64,000 nt of DNA from Treponema denticola. Lineage in GTDB: Bacteria > Spirochaetota > Spirochaetia > Treponematales > Treponemataceae. Under the pieces are notes generated by a model. That model saw only the letters and a program-made list of their open reading frames with translations, did not search any database and had not been told where the DNA came from. How positions within the stretch are numbered: the stretch's first letter is position 1; every line of letters begins with the position of its first letter. This document shows, one piece after another, positions 33,595 to 41,771 of the stretch. Position numbers and translations under genes: made by a program. The stretch covers positions 124,001 to 188,000 of the forward strand of contig NZ_CP051302.1 in assembly GCF_024181405.1 (NCBI RefSeq), written 5' to 3'.

Positions 33595-35078
33595 ACCGTC
33601 CTATTAAACAGAAAGCTTCTATATATGTAGTAGGCGCAGGTCTGGCCGGAACTATGATTGCACATGAAATTTCTGAAAAAAAAATATTCGGTAAGGTTGC
33701 AGCATTCTTAGACGATGACCCCAAAAAAATCGGAACTAAGATTGACGGGATCCCGGTATTCGGGCCTATAAGTGAAACGGTTCATCTGATAAGGATAGAT
33801 GCAGGGGATGAAGCCCTGATTGCAATTCCCAGTATGCGCTCCGAGCGTTTGCGTGAAATATATGAGCTTTTAAAATCGGCCGGTTTTTCAAAAATAAAAC
33901 TTCTGCCCGCAATTTCGCAAATCATTGACGGTTCGGCGCATCTTGTTCAAGCCCGCGAAATAGATCCTCAGGATTTACTTACACGCACCCCCGTTACCAT
34001 TTCTTTAAAAAAGAGTTTGGCTTATCTACGCGGAAAGCGAGTTCTAATTACCGGCGCCGGAGGTTCTATCGGAAGCGAACTCTGCCGACAGCTTTTATCG
34101 GGCGGTGCCGAACGCCTCTATCTTTTCGGTCATGGAGAAAATTCCATTTATCAAATTTATAAAGAGCTTAAAATATTGCAGGCAGGCGGTGTCGGCGACA
34201 AGGCGACAATTGTTCCGGTTATAGGAGAGTTAAAAGACCGCGAATACATGCGCTACATCATTAAGCAATTAAAATGCGATGCAGTTTTTCATACGGCAGC
34301 TTATAAACATGTTCCTTTGATGGAAGAAAATCCTGTTGCGGTTATCGAAAACAATGTTTTTGGAACAAAAAATCTTTTAGATGCCTGTATCGAATTCGGA
34401 GTAAAACGCTTCGTTTTAATTTCGACCGATAAGGCTGTTGAGCCTGTTTCTGTTTACGGTGTTTCAAAACTATTAAGCGAAAAATTGGTATTGCAGGCTG
34501 CCGAAACCGTAAAAGAAAAAAAAGATTCGGCCTATATGTTTGTCCGCTTCGGAAATGTTTTGGGCTCGCGTGGTTCTATCTTTCCGCTTTTTGTGGAGCA
34601 GATACAAAACGGAGGGCCCGTAACCGTAACCGATAAAAAAATGATCCGTTTCTTTATGACAATTCCTGAAGCCTGCTCTCTGGTATTGCAGACAGGCGGT
34701 GTCGGCAAATCGGGTGAGTCCTATCTTCTCGACATGGGAGAACCCGTCAATATTTATGAGACGGCAAAGCAGTTGATAAGTTACATGGGTTTTGAACCTG
34801 AGAAGGATATTAAGATAGAAATAATCGGCCCCAGAGAGGGGGAGCGTTTGGAAGAACCTCTTTGGTCATCAACCGAATATCTTGAAAAAACTGATTACGA
34901 AAAAATCATGCGCCTGTGCGATAAAAAAGAATTCGATTCTAAAAACTTAAACGAAATTTTAAATACCTTATATCCGTTTTGTTTTTATAGTGAAGAACAC
35001 AAAGACGATTTCCGCAACAAAGAAAAGATGCGCAAGGTCTTGGAAGAAGAAAATTTGTTAATTTATAAAAATGAGTAA
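33591..35078 (+). CDS. Nucleotide-sugar 4,6-dehydratase (CapD/WbpM/PglF family)
   Basis: 495 residues. The N-terminal Rossmann domain (YVVGAGLAGTMIAHE, then FLDDDPKKIGTKIDGIPVFG) is the CoA-binding-like part of WbpM proteins but without the usual four membrane spans. The catalytic SDR domain begins VLITGAGGSIGSELCRQLL near 150 and has the family TAAYKHVPLME, ISTDKAVEPVSVYGVSK and RFGNVLGSRGS. It would make a UDP-4-keto-6-deoxy-HexNAc for surface glycans or flagellin/protein glycosylation. The aminotransferase expected next (DegT type) is found only at 47.6 kb, after the peptide locus. Confidence 0.9.
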   Translation: MNRPIKQKASIYVVGAGLAGTMIAHEISEKKIFGKVAAFLDDDPKKIGTKIDGIPVFGPISETVHLIRIDAGDEALIAIPSMRSERLREIYELLKSAGFSKIKLLPAISQIIDGSAHLVQAREIDPQDLLTRTPVTISLKKSLAYLRGKRVLITGAGGSIGSELCRQLLSGGAERLYLFGHGENSIYQIYKELKILQAGGVGDKATIVPVIGELKDREYMRYIIKQLKCDAVFHTAAYKHVPLMEENPVAVIENNVFGTKNLLDACIEFGVKRFVLISTDKAVEPVSVYGVSKLLSEKLVLQAAETVKEKKDSAYMFVRFGNVLGSRGSIFPLFVEQIQNGGPVTVTDKKMIRFFMTIPEACSLVLQTGGVGKSGESYLLDMGEPVNIYETAKQLISYMGFEPEKDIKIEIIGPREGERLEEPLWSSTEYLEKTDYEKIMRLCDKKEFDSKNLNEILNTLYPFCFYSEEHKDDFRNKEKMRKVLEEENLLIYKNE

Positions 35079-35139
35079 TTAGAAAATGCCTGATTTATTG
35101 TTTATCTATGATATAATATCAGGTTTTATTTCTTCAGAA

Positions 35140-35999
35140 AATTAGTAAGTTGTCAATTTATAGATGGTTTTTATTCTAAATTTATAGGTGGAAGATCAAG
35201 TATTGAAGCTGAGAGGAATACATTCTATTGTGATATTTATACAGGATTTTTAAAACGGATAATAGAACCTGGTAAAATAGCTTATGTAAAATTGGATTCA
35301 TTTTTAATAGTAAATCGAGAGACAAAATATCAATACCTCAGAGATTTAAAAGATTTTTTTATTGAAACTGCCGATTACAAGCATATTATTATAGATATAC
35401 AAAATAACGAAGGCGGGTACACCGATAACTATGAAGCAATAATATCTCCCAATATAAAGGAAAATCTGACAATAGTTTCTTATGGTCTTTATAACGAAAA
35501 TAAATATACGAACCCTTATTTGGAAATGTTTTTTAAAGATTATAGAGATATAAAAAAGATAGAAAAACATGAAGTTCCAAATATAGAAAATTGCGGCACT
35601 GTAAAAAATGATAAGGCTTATAAATTAAAAAAAGTAATTTTTTCTCGTCCTATTAAGGGATGTAAGCCTTGTGAAGATAAAAAGTTTTGGCTTTTAGTAA
35701 GCAGTGATTCATATTCTGCAGCAGACCGTTTTACTGATGTATGTAAAAAGATCGGTTTTGCTACAGTTATTGGTACTAATACAAAAGGAGCCGGAAATAA
35801 CGGTTTATGGCCTATGTACATCGTTCTTCCCAACAGCGGTTTATTGATAAAGTTTGATTTTATGTACGGTTTAACCGAAGATGGATATTGTACTGATGAA
35901 ACAGGTACTGCTCCTGATATTTATAATTTGCCGGGCAAAAGTGCCCTTGGAACCTGCTTGGAAACTATAAAAAATTTAGGGGAGAGGACAAACTTTTGA
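35140..35999 (+). pseudogene. 5'-truncated S41-family protease copy
   Basis: Homologous to the last two-thirds of the S41 lipoprotein gene at 44244-45512, starting abruptly near IDGFYSK. No ATG or ribosome site is present; the longest frame would start at a TTG at 35292. An in-frame 36-base deletion removes twelve residues after FYC relative to the 44 kb copy. Catalytic parts persist: the DIQNNEGGY loop (glycine to glutamate change), SSDSYSAADRF with the candidate serine and GTNTKGAGNNG with the candidate lysine. From 35330 to 35620 it is nearly identical to the other copy, then diverges toward the third paralogue (VIFSRPIKG). Likely a recombination remnant whose precursor gene is lost. Confidence 0.75.
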
Positions 36000-36159
36000 T
36001 GGAGCAAAAGTTTTTCTTCTCCCCTATAACCCCTCATCTTTTCAAAACGCCATTTAAGAGGGAAACATTTTTTAGCTCCCCTCTTAAAAATCTCCCCTAA
36101 GTTAGAGGTATGGATTATCATTAAGACAAACCTACGGTTTTTCTTAATAATCTTTTCCC
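35985..36159 (+). repeat. Duplicated downstream block, copy 1
   Basis: Follows the truncated S41 gene and matches 45498-45757 after the intact one (CTTTTGATGGAGCAAAAG..., CTCCCCTATAACCCCTCATC...). It keeps only the right arm of a hairpin that is complete in copy 2. It includes an imperfect inverted repeat ATTAAGACAAACC/GGTTTTTCTTAAT. The 309-base gap 36000-36308 is filled by this block and the next promoter. Confidence 0.8.
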
Positions 36160-36227
36160 GTTGCGTTCGCCGCGGTTATTAAAAATAAATAAATAAAAAT
36201 ATAAAAAAACATTTATAAAAAAAGTGC

Positions 36228-36256
36228 TTGACAAAAAAAATAAAGTATGCTACCTT
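36228..36256 (+). promoter_or_regulatory. Promoter of GG-precursor 1
   Basis: TTGACA at 36228-36233, a 17-base spacer ending TATGC, -10-like TACCTT at 36251-36256. Same family as the promoter of precursor 4. Confidence 0.6.
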
Positions 36257-36274
36257 GACCCCAAATTTATTTGA

Positions 36275-36296
36275 GTTTAGGTGTAGGAACCTAAAC
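36275..36296 (+). promoter_or_regulatory. Conserved leader hairpin, precursor 1
   Basis: GTTTAGG...CCTAAAC, a 7-pair stem with an 8-base loop, ending two bases before AAGGAG and 13 bases before the ATG. The same element precedes all four precursor genes. Confidence 0.75.
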
Positions 36297-36308
36297 AAAG
36301 GAGTTTAC

Positions 36309-36641
36309 ATGAACAATTTATTAAGAAAAGGGTTTCAGCCTGTGTCTGAAACGGAGATGGTAATGGTTGAGGGTGGAGAAGGAAGTCTTAATAAAAAATT
36401 GGGGCTGGAAGGGTTTAAGTTCGAAGAAAAAGACGGTTTTAGTTTTTCTGCAAGCGGAGCGTCTGCAGATATCAATTATAAAACAGGGAATACAACTTTA
36501 TCTTCAGGTATAATTTTTTCTAGTGGAAAAGGAAATGGTTGGGATTTAGAATTTGGAAACGGCTCATTTGTTAAAGTTTCAGGCGGGGGAGCTTCTTTTT
36601 CTGTTCACTCTATTAGATTTTCTGTAGGTTTTAGTTATTGA
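36309..36641 (+). CDS. Double-glycine leader peptide precursor 1
   Basis: 110 residues. The first 23 form a leader of the class II bacteriocin/microcin type ending VSETEMVMVEGG, matching LS-x2-E-L-x-x-V-x-GG, the signal read by C39 peptidases. Predicted core of 87 residues (EGSLNKKLGL...), rich in Gly, Ser, Phe and Lys with alternating polar/hydrophobic strands, ending FSVHSIRFSVGFSY. No cysteine in the core. The frame is open to 36228, but the ATG at 36309 with AAAGGAG is the repeated start. Followed 22 bases later by a small exported protein. Cleavage after G23 by the C39 protein at 39617 is inferred. Confidence 0.82.
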   Translation: MNNLLRKGFQPVSETEMVMVEGGEGSLNKKLGLEGFKFEEKDGFSFSASGASADINYKTGNTTLSSGIIFSSGKGNGWDLEFGNGSFVKVSGGGASFSVHSIRFSVGFSY

Positions 36642-36663
36642 ACTATTAAATTAAGGAAAGAAA

Positions 36664-37266
36664 ATGAAAGTTGTTCAATCTAAAAAAAATATCACAAAAA
36701 AAATATTATCTATGAGTGTATTGATTTATATTTTTTGCTGTGCTGATTTGCTTTTTGCTTTCGATTTTGCTCCCTCGTGGGATTTTGGACACATCAACAT
36801 TGCAGGAAGTCTTTCAAAAGATTCACAAATCCTATATGGCTCTGGAACTTTATTTGATATAAACCTATCAGATGCTGACACTGGGGTAGCATTTTCTTTC
36901 TCGCCTTTAGAAATAGAATCAAATCAACAATTAAAGAAAACCAATCTGTTTTTTATAAATGCTGAATTTTCATATAACATATTTAATAATCTATATAAAA
37001 TATTTCGCTTAGCGCCGTTTGTCAGAATAAATTGGCTTACAGAATCTAATACTTATAAATATAGATTTATGTCCGGTCTTGAATTTTCAATAATGGCAGA
37101 GATGTCTCCATTTTGCGATTGGAAATTTCCACTTATTTTTAAAGCTTTTTCAGCTAAGGCAGGTTTCAGATTAGACTATCCGGCTAAACCTTCTTTTTTT
37201 TGTAGTGCAGGCATAACACTTTCACTCCCCTTGTATGGCTTAAGTCAAAGTGCTAATAAAAATTAG
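36664..37266 (+). CDS. Small exported protein, partner of precursor 1
   Basis: 200 residues with a signal peptide (ILSMSVLIYIFCCADLLFAF). The mature part is beta-rich: DFAPSWDFGHINIAGSL, then LSDADTGVAFSFSPLEI near 70-86, and ends in strands (FFCSAGITLSLPLYGL). It shares the pattern D-x-DTG-x2-FS-x-SP with the 209-residue protein at 38991-39614, so the two are paralogues. Possibly a small outer-membrane barrel or periplasmic beta-sandwich. Could receive, bind or give protection against the peptides; not recognised in any named family. Confidence 0.6.
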   Translation: MKVVQSKKNITKKILSMSVLIYIFCCADLLFAFDFAPSWDFGHINIAGSLSKDSQILYGSGTLFDINLSDADTGVAFSFSPLEIESNQQLKKTNLFFINAEFSYNIFNNLYKIFRLAPFVRINWLTESNTYKYRFMSGLEFSIMAEMSPFCDWKFPLIFKAFSAKAGFRLDYPAKPSFFCSAGITLSLPLYGLSQSANKN

Positions 37267-37318
37267 TAATACAGGGAAAAAATTAAAATAAAAAAATTAC
37301 AAATTTATGTAAAAATTG

Positions 37319-37346
37319 TTGACAGATTACAAAAGTATGTTAAGAT
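37319..37346 (+). promoter_or_regulatory. Promoter of GG-precursor 2
   Basis: TTGACA at 37319-37324, a 16-base spacer ending in TATGT (extended -10), TAAGAT at 37341-37346. Nearly identical to the promoter of precursor 3, including the following AAATTA and about 30 bases of leader. Confidence 0.65.
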
Positions 37347-37383
37347 TAAATTAAGATCTTTCTAAAAGACTAAAAATATTTGA

Positions 37384-37405
37384 GTTTAGGTGTAGGAACC
37401 TAAAC
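37384..37405 (+). promoter_or_regulatory. Conserved leader hairpin, precursor 2
   Basis: Same GTTTAGG/CCTAAAC stem and loop as at 36275, followed by AAAGGA and the ATG at 37418. Confidence 0.75.
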
Positions 37406-37417
37406 AAAGGAATTTAC

Positions 37418-37714
37418 ATGAACAATTTATTAAGAAAAGGGTTTCAGCCTGTGTCTGAAACAGAGATGGTAATGGTTGATGGTGGGCGTAACTGGGGCAT
37501 AGATTTGTCTGATAACGTAAAAGAAGGGTTTGGTTATAGACCTCCTTTTGGTTTTTCATACAAAAGAAAATCTGTAGAATATTATGTCGATTTCGATTTA
37601 TCTTTTGATTTCAATGAACGAGGTTCAAAAAAAGGCAGTATCTATACTCAAGATTTTGGTTTTGGTCGTGGTAATCTTGATAGCGTAACATTTGGAGTTA
37701 AAATAAAGTTCTAA
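37418..37714 (+). CDS. Double-glycine leader peptide precursor 2
   Basis: 98 residues. Leader identical to precursor 1 over 23 positions except for D at 21 (MVMVDGG). Core of 75 residues beginning RNWGIDLSDN, rich in aromatic residues, Gly and charged residues, with strand-like segments (VEYYVDFDLSFDFNERG, LDSVTFGVKIKF) and a terminal phenylalanine. No cysteine. Unrelated to core 1 in detail but similar in style. A GC-rich stem-loop follows, then the aspartic-protease gene. Confidence 0.82.
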   Translation: MNNLLRKGFQPVSETEMVMVDGGRNWGIDLSDNVKEGFGYRPPFGFSYKRKSVEYYVDFDLSFDFNERGSKKGSIYTQDFGFGRGNLDSVTFGVKIKF

Positions 37715-37729
37715 ATACTTGTACACATT

Positions 37730-37771
37730 CCCCCATGGATAAGTAAATAGATGTTTATTTTATCATGGGGG
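37730..37771 (+). other. Stem-loop between precursor 2 and protease gene
   Basis: CCCCCATG-G-ATAA pairs with TTAT-CATGGGGG (one bulged base). No T run follows, so it is more likely an attenuating or stabilising stem than a full terminator. Similar stems lie after precursors 3 and 4. Confidence 0.6.
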
Positions 37772-37807
37772 ATATTTGGATTAAGTAGTTTGAAATGAGA
37801 TGATGAA

Positions 37808-38977
37808 ATGTATAAGAAATATTTATTACTTATTTTTTTTATTTTTGCAAATCTTTTAACTCTTGCTTCGGAAGTAATTGAAATTCCTTTTTATTATGAT
37901 ACTGAAAGACAGGCTATTTTTATTTATGCGGAGCTTGGGAAGAAAAAAGGTTATTTTACTTTTGATACCGGTTCAGATATCTCGATGATCTTTGACAATG
38001 AGGTTAACTATAGTGGGTTTACAGTTTCCCAAAATAATAGAAATATTTGGATTGGTAATATGGATTTGATTATGGATATGTATTCATCGTCAAATATAAC
38101 ACTTGCTGGTAACTCATTGTCGGGCCGGTATAATTTTACCGTTACTAATAATCCGCTTATAATAAACAATTTTTCTGTGGGTATAGCAGGTATTTTGGGG
38201 ATGGATATATTTCATGGAAAAATATTTGAAATTTCAATGACCGACTCAGTTATACGTATTTATGATAAAATACCTAATTATTATGAAAATAAGTTACCGA
38301 TTCTATCTGAAACTTATGAAGATTTAAGACTGTATATTCCTGTAAAAATTAATGGAAATAGATACAAAGCCTTGATCGATACAGGAGCTTCTTTTTCATT
38401 CGGTTTATCTCAAAATATTGTGTTGGATAATGGAGAAAATTCTGTTAAGGTATATATCTCAAAAGCTTATTCAGCCCCTTACAATAGAGATTTTAAGCTA
38501 GTGCGTAAAAATAGTGTTGAGATTATGGGGATAGCTTTAAATGATAAGATATTTAAAACGCATACTCATGATGAAGTAAAAAATGAAGGTATTATTGGAA
38601 CTCAATTTTTGGCACGATTTGATATGCTGATTGATTTACGAAATGAACATAACTTTATGCTATATTATAAGCAAAACTTGCCTAGTGAATATTTTAGTTT
38701 ATTTATAAATGGAGATATGGAAGTAAATGGTATTATTAATGCAAATATTAATGGTGTAAATTTAGAAATACTTGAAATACTTGAAAATTCTCCTGCATGG
38801 ATTGCAGGCCTTAGAGCAGGGACATTGATAACTCATCTAAATTCAAAACCCGTATTATCATATACGATAGATTCTATCAGAACTTTGCTGCTTGGGAAAA
38901 ACTTATTGAAGGTTACTTTCATCGATTCCAATGGTAAAGAAAAAAACGTTAAGGTAAAACCCAAGAAGATGTTGTGA
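37808..38977 (+). CDS. Exported retropepsin-like aspartic protease with PDZ domain
   Basis: 389 residues. Signal peptide (YLLLIFFIFANLLTLAS), two aspartic-protease lobes each with the catalytic triplet: FDTGSD at 52-57 and IDTGAS at 190-195, each followed by an ILGMD/IGTQFL-type hydrophobic-glycine flap region (near 130 and 273). Residues about 310-385 form a PDZ domain (NSPAWIAGLRAGTLITHLNSKPV). Bacterial retropepsin-PDZ proteins are envelope proteases of largely unknown target. Sited directly after precursor 2 and before the exporter genes, it is a candidate maturation or clearance protease for the secreted peptides. Confidence 0.8.
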   Translation: MYKKYLLLIFFIFANLLTLASEVIEIPFYYDTERQAIFIYAELGKKKGYFTFDTGSDISMIFDNEVNYSGFTVSQNNRNIWIGNMDLIMDMYSSSNITLAGNSLSGRYNFTVTNNPLIINNFSVGIAGILGMDIFHGKIFEISMTDSVIRIYDKIPNYYENKLPILSETYEDLRLYIPVKINGNRYKALIDTGASFSFGLSQNIVLDNGENSVKVYISKAYSAPYNRDFKLVRKNSVEIMGIALNDKIFKTHTHDEVKNEGIIGTQFLARFDMLIDLRNEHNFMLYYKQNLPSEYFSLFINGDMEVNGIINANINGVNLEILEILENSPAWIAGLRAGTLITHLNSKPVLSYTIDSIRTLLLGKNLLKVTFIDSNGKEKNVKVKPKKML

Positions 38978-38990
38978 GGCTTGTTTGTAT

Positions 38991-39614
38991 ATGAAAAAAT
39001 TATTTGTGATAGGTCTTATCTTATTTTCATTACAAATATACGCAGTTGATATAATCCCCTATTGGTCGTTGGGAGATGTTAAACTTGGAGGCCTTTTTAA
39101 GAGAAATACCCCCAAAGCTTCCTTTGATTTTAATGCTTCAGCGTTCAAATTTTATTTTTATGATAGGGATACGGGTCTTAATTTTTCCTTAAGCCCATTT
39201 TATGTTGATATAACAACTGTTGCAAATCAAAAAGGTGTAAAAGATGCAAAACAAAGTGTTTATGTAATGTCGTTTATAAATACCGAATTGGCTTTTAATA
39301 CCTTATATCGTATTTCCGATAAATATAATTTAAATCTTTTTACAAGCTTTCATATAATAGATCCTATACTGATTTCCCGTTTTCAATTTAATGCAGGGGT
39401 GGAATTTGCTATTACATCAGAGTCTGCAATTTTTCCTGCAAACAAATATTCACTTAAAGCAAAACTTTTAAGTATAAGGTCAGGTTTTAAATACACATAC
39501 ACGGAAATTACAAAAAAAGAGCCTATGTTTTTTTTGGATATAGGTATAGATATAGGGTCTGCATTGTTTATTTTTAAACCTAACTATGAAAAGGCGTTAA
39601 AAGAAAAAAAATAG
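38991..39614 (+). CDS. Small exported beta-rich protein, paralogue of 36664
   Basis: 207 residues from the ATG at 38991; signal peptide KKLFVIGLILFSLQIYA. The mature N-terminus VDIIPYWSLGDVKLGGLFK and FYFYDRDTGLNFSLSPFYV near 55-73 align with the protein at 36664-37266. The C-terminus is also strand-rich and ends with a hydrophobic section then EKALKEKK. It lies 2 bases before the C39 peptidase gene, so it is part of the export operon. Function not known. Confidence 0.62.
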   Translation: MKKLFVIGLILFSLQIYAVDIIPYWSLGDVKLGGLFKRNTPKASFDFNASAFKFYFYDRDTGLNFSLSPFYVDITTVANQKGVKDAKQSVYVMSFINTELAFNTLYRISDKYNLNLFTSFHIIDPILISRFQFNAGVEFAITSESAIFPANKYSLKAKLLSIRSGFKYTYTEITKKEPMFFLDIGIDIGSALFIFKPNYEKALKEKK

Positions 39615-39616
39615 GT

Positions 39617-39970
39617 ATGAAACTTATCAGGCAATTTGATGGGACGGATTGCGGGGCGGCTTGTCTTGCTATGGTTGCATCCCATTATAAAGCAAAATAC
39701 TCTGTAACGTCGATCCGTGAAATTGCCGGAACCGATACACACGGTACAAATCTTGCGGGACTTGTAAAAGCGGGTGAGGCTATGGGCTTTTCGGTTCAAG
39801 TTTTAAAAGGGGATAAGGAAGCCCTAACTCAAGACCTGCCCCTTCCCTTTATTGTACATATAAAAAAATGTGAAGAAAAAAGAGAATTTTTTCATTTTGT
39901 TGTTGTAAAAAAAATAAAAAACAAAAAGCTTACAATATACGATCCTTCCGGGGAAAAGAAAAAAAATTGA
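39617..39970 (+). CDS. C39 leader peptidase domain (frameshifted 5' part of peptidase-ABC exporter)
   Basis: 117 residues. Double-glycine leader peptidase domain: oxyanion glutamine Q6, catalytic cysteine C12 (DGTDCGAAC), histidine H93 (FFHFVVV) and aspartate D109 (YDPSG). In the family this domain sits at the N-terminus of an ABC exporter and removes the GG leader during export. The frame stops right after D109 at a run of eight A (39959-39966); one base less would join it to the ABC part as EKKKIDIDEFAKAWTG. All catalytic residues are before the break, so the fragment might still act if made alone. Confidence 0.85.
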   Translation: MKLIRQFDGTDCGAACLAMVASHYKAKYSVTSIREIAGTDTHGTNLAGLVKAGEAMGFSVQVLKGDKEALTQDLPLPFIVHIKKCEEKREFFHFVVVKKIKNKKLTIYDPSGEKKKN

Positions 39971-41771
39971 TATTGACGAGTTTGCAAAAGCATGGACGGG
40001 GTATACTGTTTTTCTTAGTCCCTCAGCCGAGTTTAAAATACAGGATAATACCAAAGGTTTTTTTGAACGCTTTGCTCCGCTTTTAAAACCCTATATCCAC
40101 GAAATAATTCAAGTTATAATAGCATCTTTTTTATTGACTTTTTTCGGTATTATAAGTTCCCTTTATTTTAGATATATAATAGATGATGTAGTTTATTCAA
40201 AAGCTTTTACGTCTCTTACAAGTCTTTCTATAGGAATAATTATTTTAACTCTTTTTTCGTCAGGACTTTCTGCGGTACGTTCTCATATTATTTTGTTTTT
40301 TTCGTTAAAGATGGATTACCATCTTATCTTTTCATATTTTAAGCATGTGTTTTCTCTGCCCATAAAATTTTTTGATACAAGAAAAACGGGCGAAATTCTT
40401 TCCCGCATAAATGATGCTCAAAAGGTCCGTTCTGCCCTTTCCGGAACGGCCGTTTCGGTTGTCATTGATTCTTGTATGGTAATTATTGCAGGCGTGGTAC
40501 TTTATTTTAAATCTCCCTTTCTTTTTTGGATAGGTCTTATTACCGTGCCTTTATCTTCCATTATAATATGGCTTTTTTCAAAAAAATTTGCAAAGGCCTA
40601 CCGTGAGCTTATGGGACAATTATCCGAAGTACAGTCATACTTGGTTGAAGCCGTTTCAGGGGCGGCCTCATTAAAAGCTCTTAATGCAGAAGATTCAGTT
40701 TATGATGAATATGAAAAAAGAGAGGTAAAGGCCGTAAAAATAAACTATAGGCTTGGAGTTTTAAGCAATATTCAGTCTTTTTTAAATTCCATTTTAACGG
40801 GTTGGAGTTCAAACATTATTTTTTTTGTAGGGACTTATTTAATTTTAAAAGATCAATTTACCGTAGGACAGCTTATCTCATTCAATGCTCTTTTGGGCTT
40901 TTTTACAGGTCCTTTACAGAGGCTTTTAACGTTGCAGCCTAGTTTACAGGAAGCCTTTGTTGCAGGAAGCCGTTTGGGGGAAATTTTCGATTTAAAAAAA
41001 GAAATAGCAGATGAAGGGTATTGGATAAAACCTGAAAAAATTTTAGGCAATATCGAAATCAAAGACCTGATTTTTAGATATGGAACACGTAAGCCTGTTT
41101 TAAATAAAATATCTATAAATATAAATGCAGGAGAAAGTATAGGCTTTGTCGGAGCATCAGGCTCAGGAAAAACAAGCCTTATTAAACTGCTTTTAAAATT
41201 TTATTCGCCTGAATCAGGCTCAATAAAAATTGATGGACATAATATTGAAGATATAGATACAAAGACTCTGCGTGCAAAAATAGGTTATGTGCCTCAAGAC
41301 ATCTTTTTATTTTCCGGAACTATTGCAGAAAATATTTCTATTCATGATGACAATGCTTCTATTGAAGATATTATAAGGGTCTCTATGGAAACGGGAGTGC
41401 ACTCTTTTGTCAAAAACCTGCCCGAAAGATATAATACGGTCCTTGCAGAAAGAGGTGCAAGTCTTTCAGGCGGAGAAAGACAACGCATAGCTCTTGCCCG
41501 TGCCCTTATATCGGATCCTGACCTTTTAATTTTTGATGAAGCTACAAGTAATCTTGATACAATATCCGAAAAACAAATTCACGGTATAATCGAAAACATA
41601 AAAACAAAAAAAATAACCACTATTATGATTGCGCATAGACTTACAACCGTAAAAAATTGCGATAAAATTTTTGTAATGCAAAACGGCGTAATTGCCGAAG
41701 AAGGAAATCACTCATCTCTTTTAGAAAAAAAAGGATTGTACTATAAGTTATGGAATGGAGATGTCCTATGA
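39966..41771 (+). CDS. ABC exporter part of C39 peptidase-transporter (frameshifted)
   Basis: About 601 residues from the frame junction. It begins with the last strand of the peptidase domain (DEFAKAWTGYTVFLSPSAEF), six membrane spans (residues 45-330), then the ATPase: Walker A GASGSGKTS, VPQD, signature LSGGERQRIALARAL, Walker B LLIFDEATSNLD, and AHRLTTV. There is no good independent start codon or ribosome site, so it needs frameshifting or slippage on the A8 tract, or the gene is broken (or the base call is wrong). Joined length about 717 residues, normal for SunT/CvaB-type exporters. Ends 22 bases into the HlyD frame. Confidence 0.85.
   Translation: MDIDEFAKAWTGYTVFLSPSAEFKIQDNTKGFFERFAPLLKPYIHEIIQVIIASFLLTFFGIISSLYFRYIIDDVVYSKAFTSLTSLSIGIIILTLFSSGLSAVRSHIILFFSLKMDYHLIFSYFKHVFSLPIKFFDTRKTGEILSRINDAQKVRSALSGTAVSVVIDSCMVIIAGVVLYFKSPFLFWIGLITVPLSSIIIWLFSKKFAKAYRELMGQLSEVQSYLVEAVSGAASLKALNAEDSVYDEYEKREVKAVKINYRLGVLSNIQSFLNSILTGWSSNIIFFVGTYLILKDQFTVGQLISFNALLGFFTGPLQRLLTLQPSLQEAFVAGSRLGEIFDLKKEIADEGYWIKPEKILGNIEIKDLIFRYGTRKPVLNKISININAGESIGFVGASGSGKTSLIKLLLKFYSPESGSIKIDGHNIEDIDTKTLRAKIGYVPQDIFLFSGTIAENISIHDDNASIEDIIRVSMETGVHSFVKNLPERYNTVLAERGASLSGGERQRIALARALISDPDLLIFDEATSNLDTISEKQIHGIIENIKTKKITTIMIAHRLTTVKNCDKIFVMQNGVIAEEGNHSSLLEKKGLYYKLWNGDVL

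Noticed and set aside
35140..35999. Shorter S41 frame from 35292 as a functional gene
   Set aside because: It starts at a TTG with no ribosome site, inside a stretch still homologous upstream, and lacks the signal peptide and N-terminal domain of its paralogues.
36050..36230. Insertion sequence flanking the peptide cassettes
   Set aside because: The repeated block has inverted repeats but no transposase frame and no clean target duplication. It looks like duplication of a module rather than an IS.
39617..39970. C39 fragment as a free-standing leader peptidase protein
   Set aside because: Its frame ends exactly at a homopolymer, and the next frame continues the same domain into the transporter, so a frameshifted fusion explains it better, although a stand-alone active fragment cannot be excluded.
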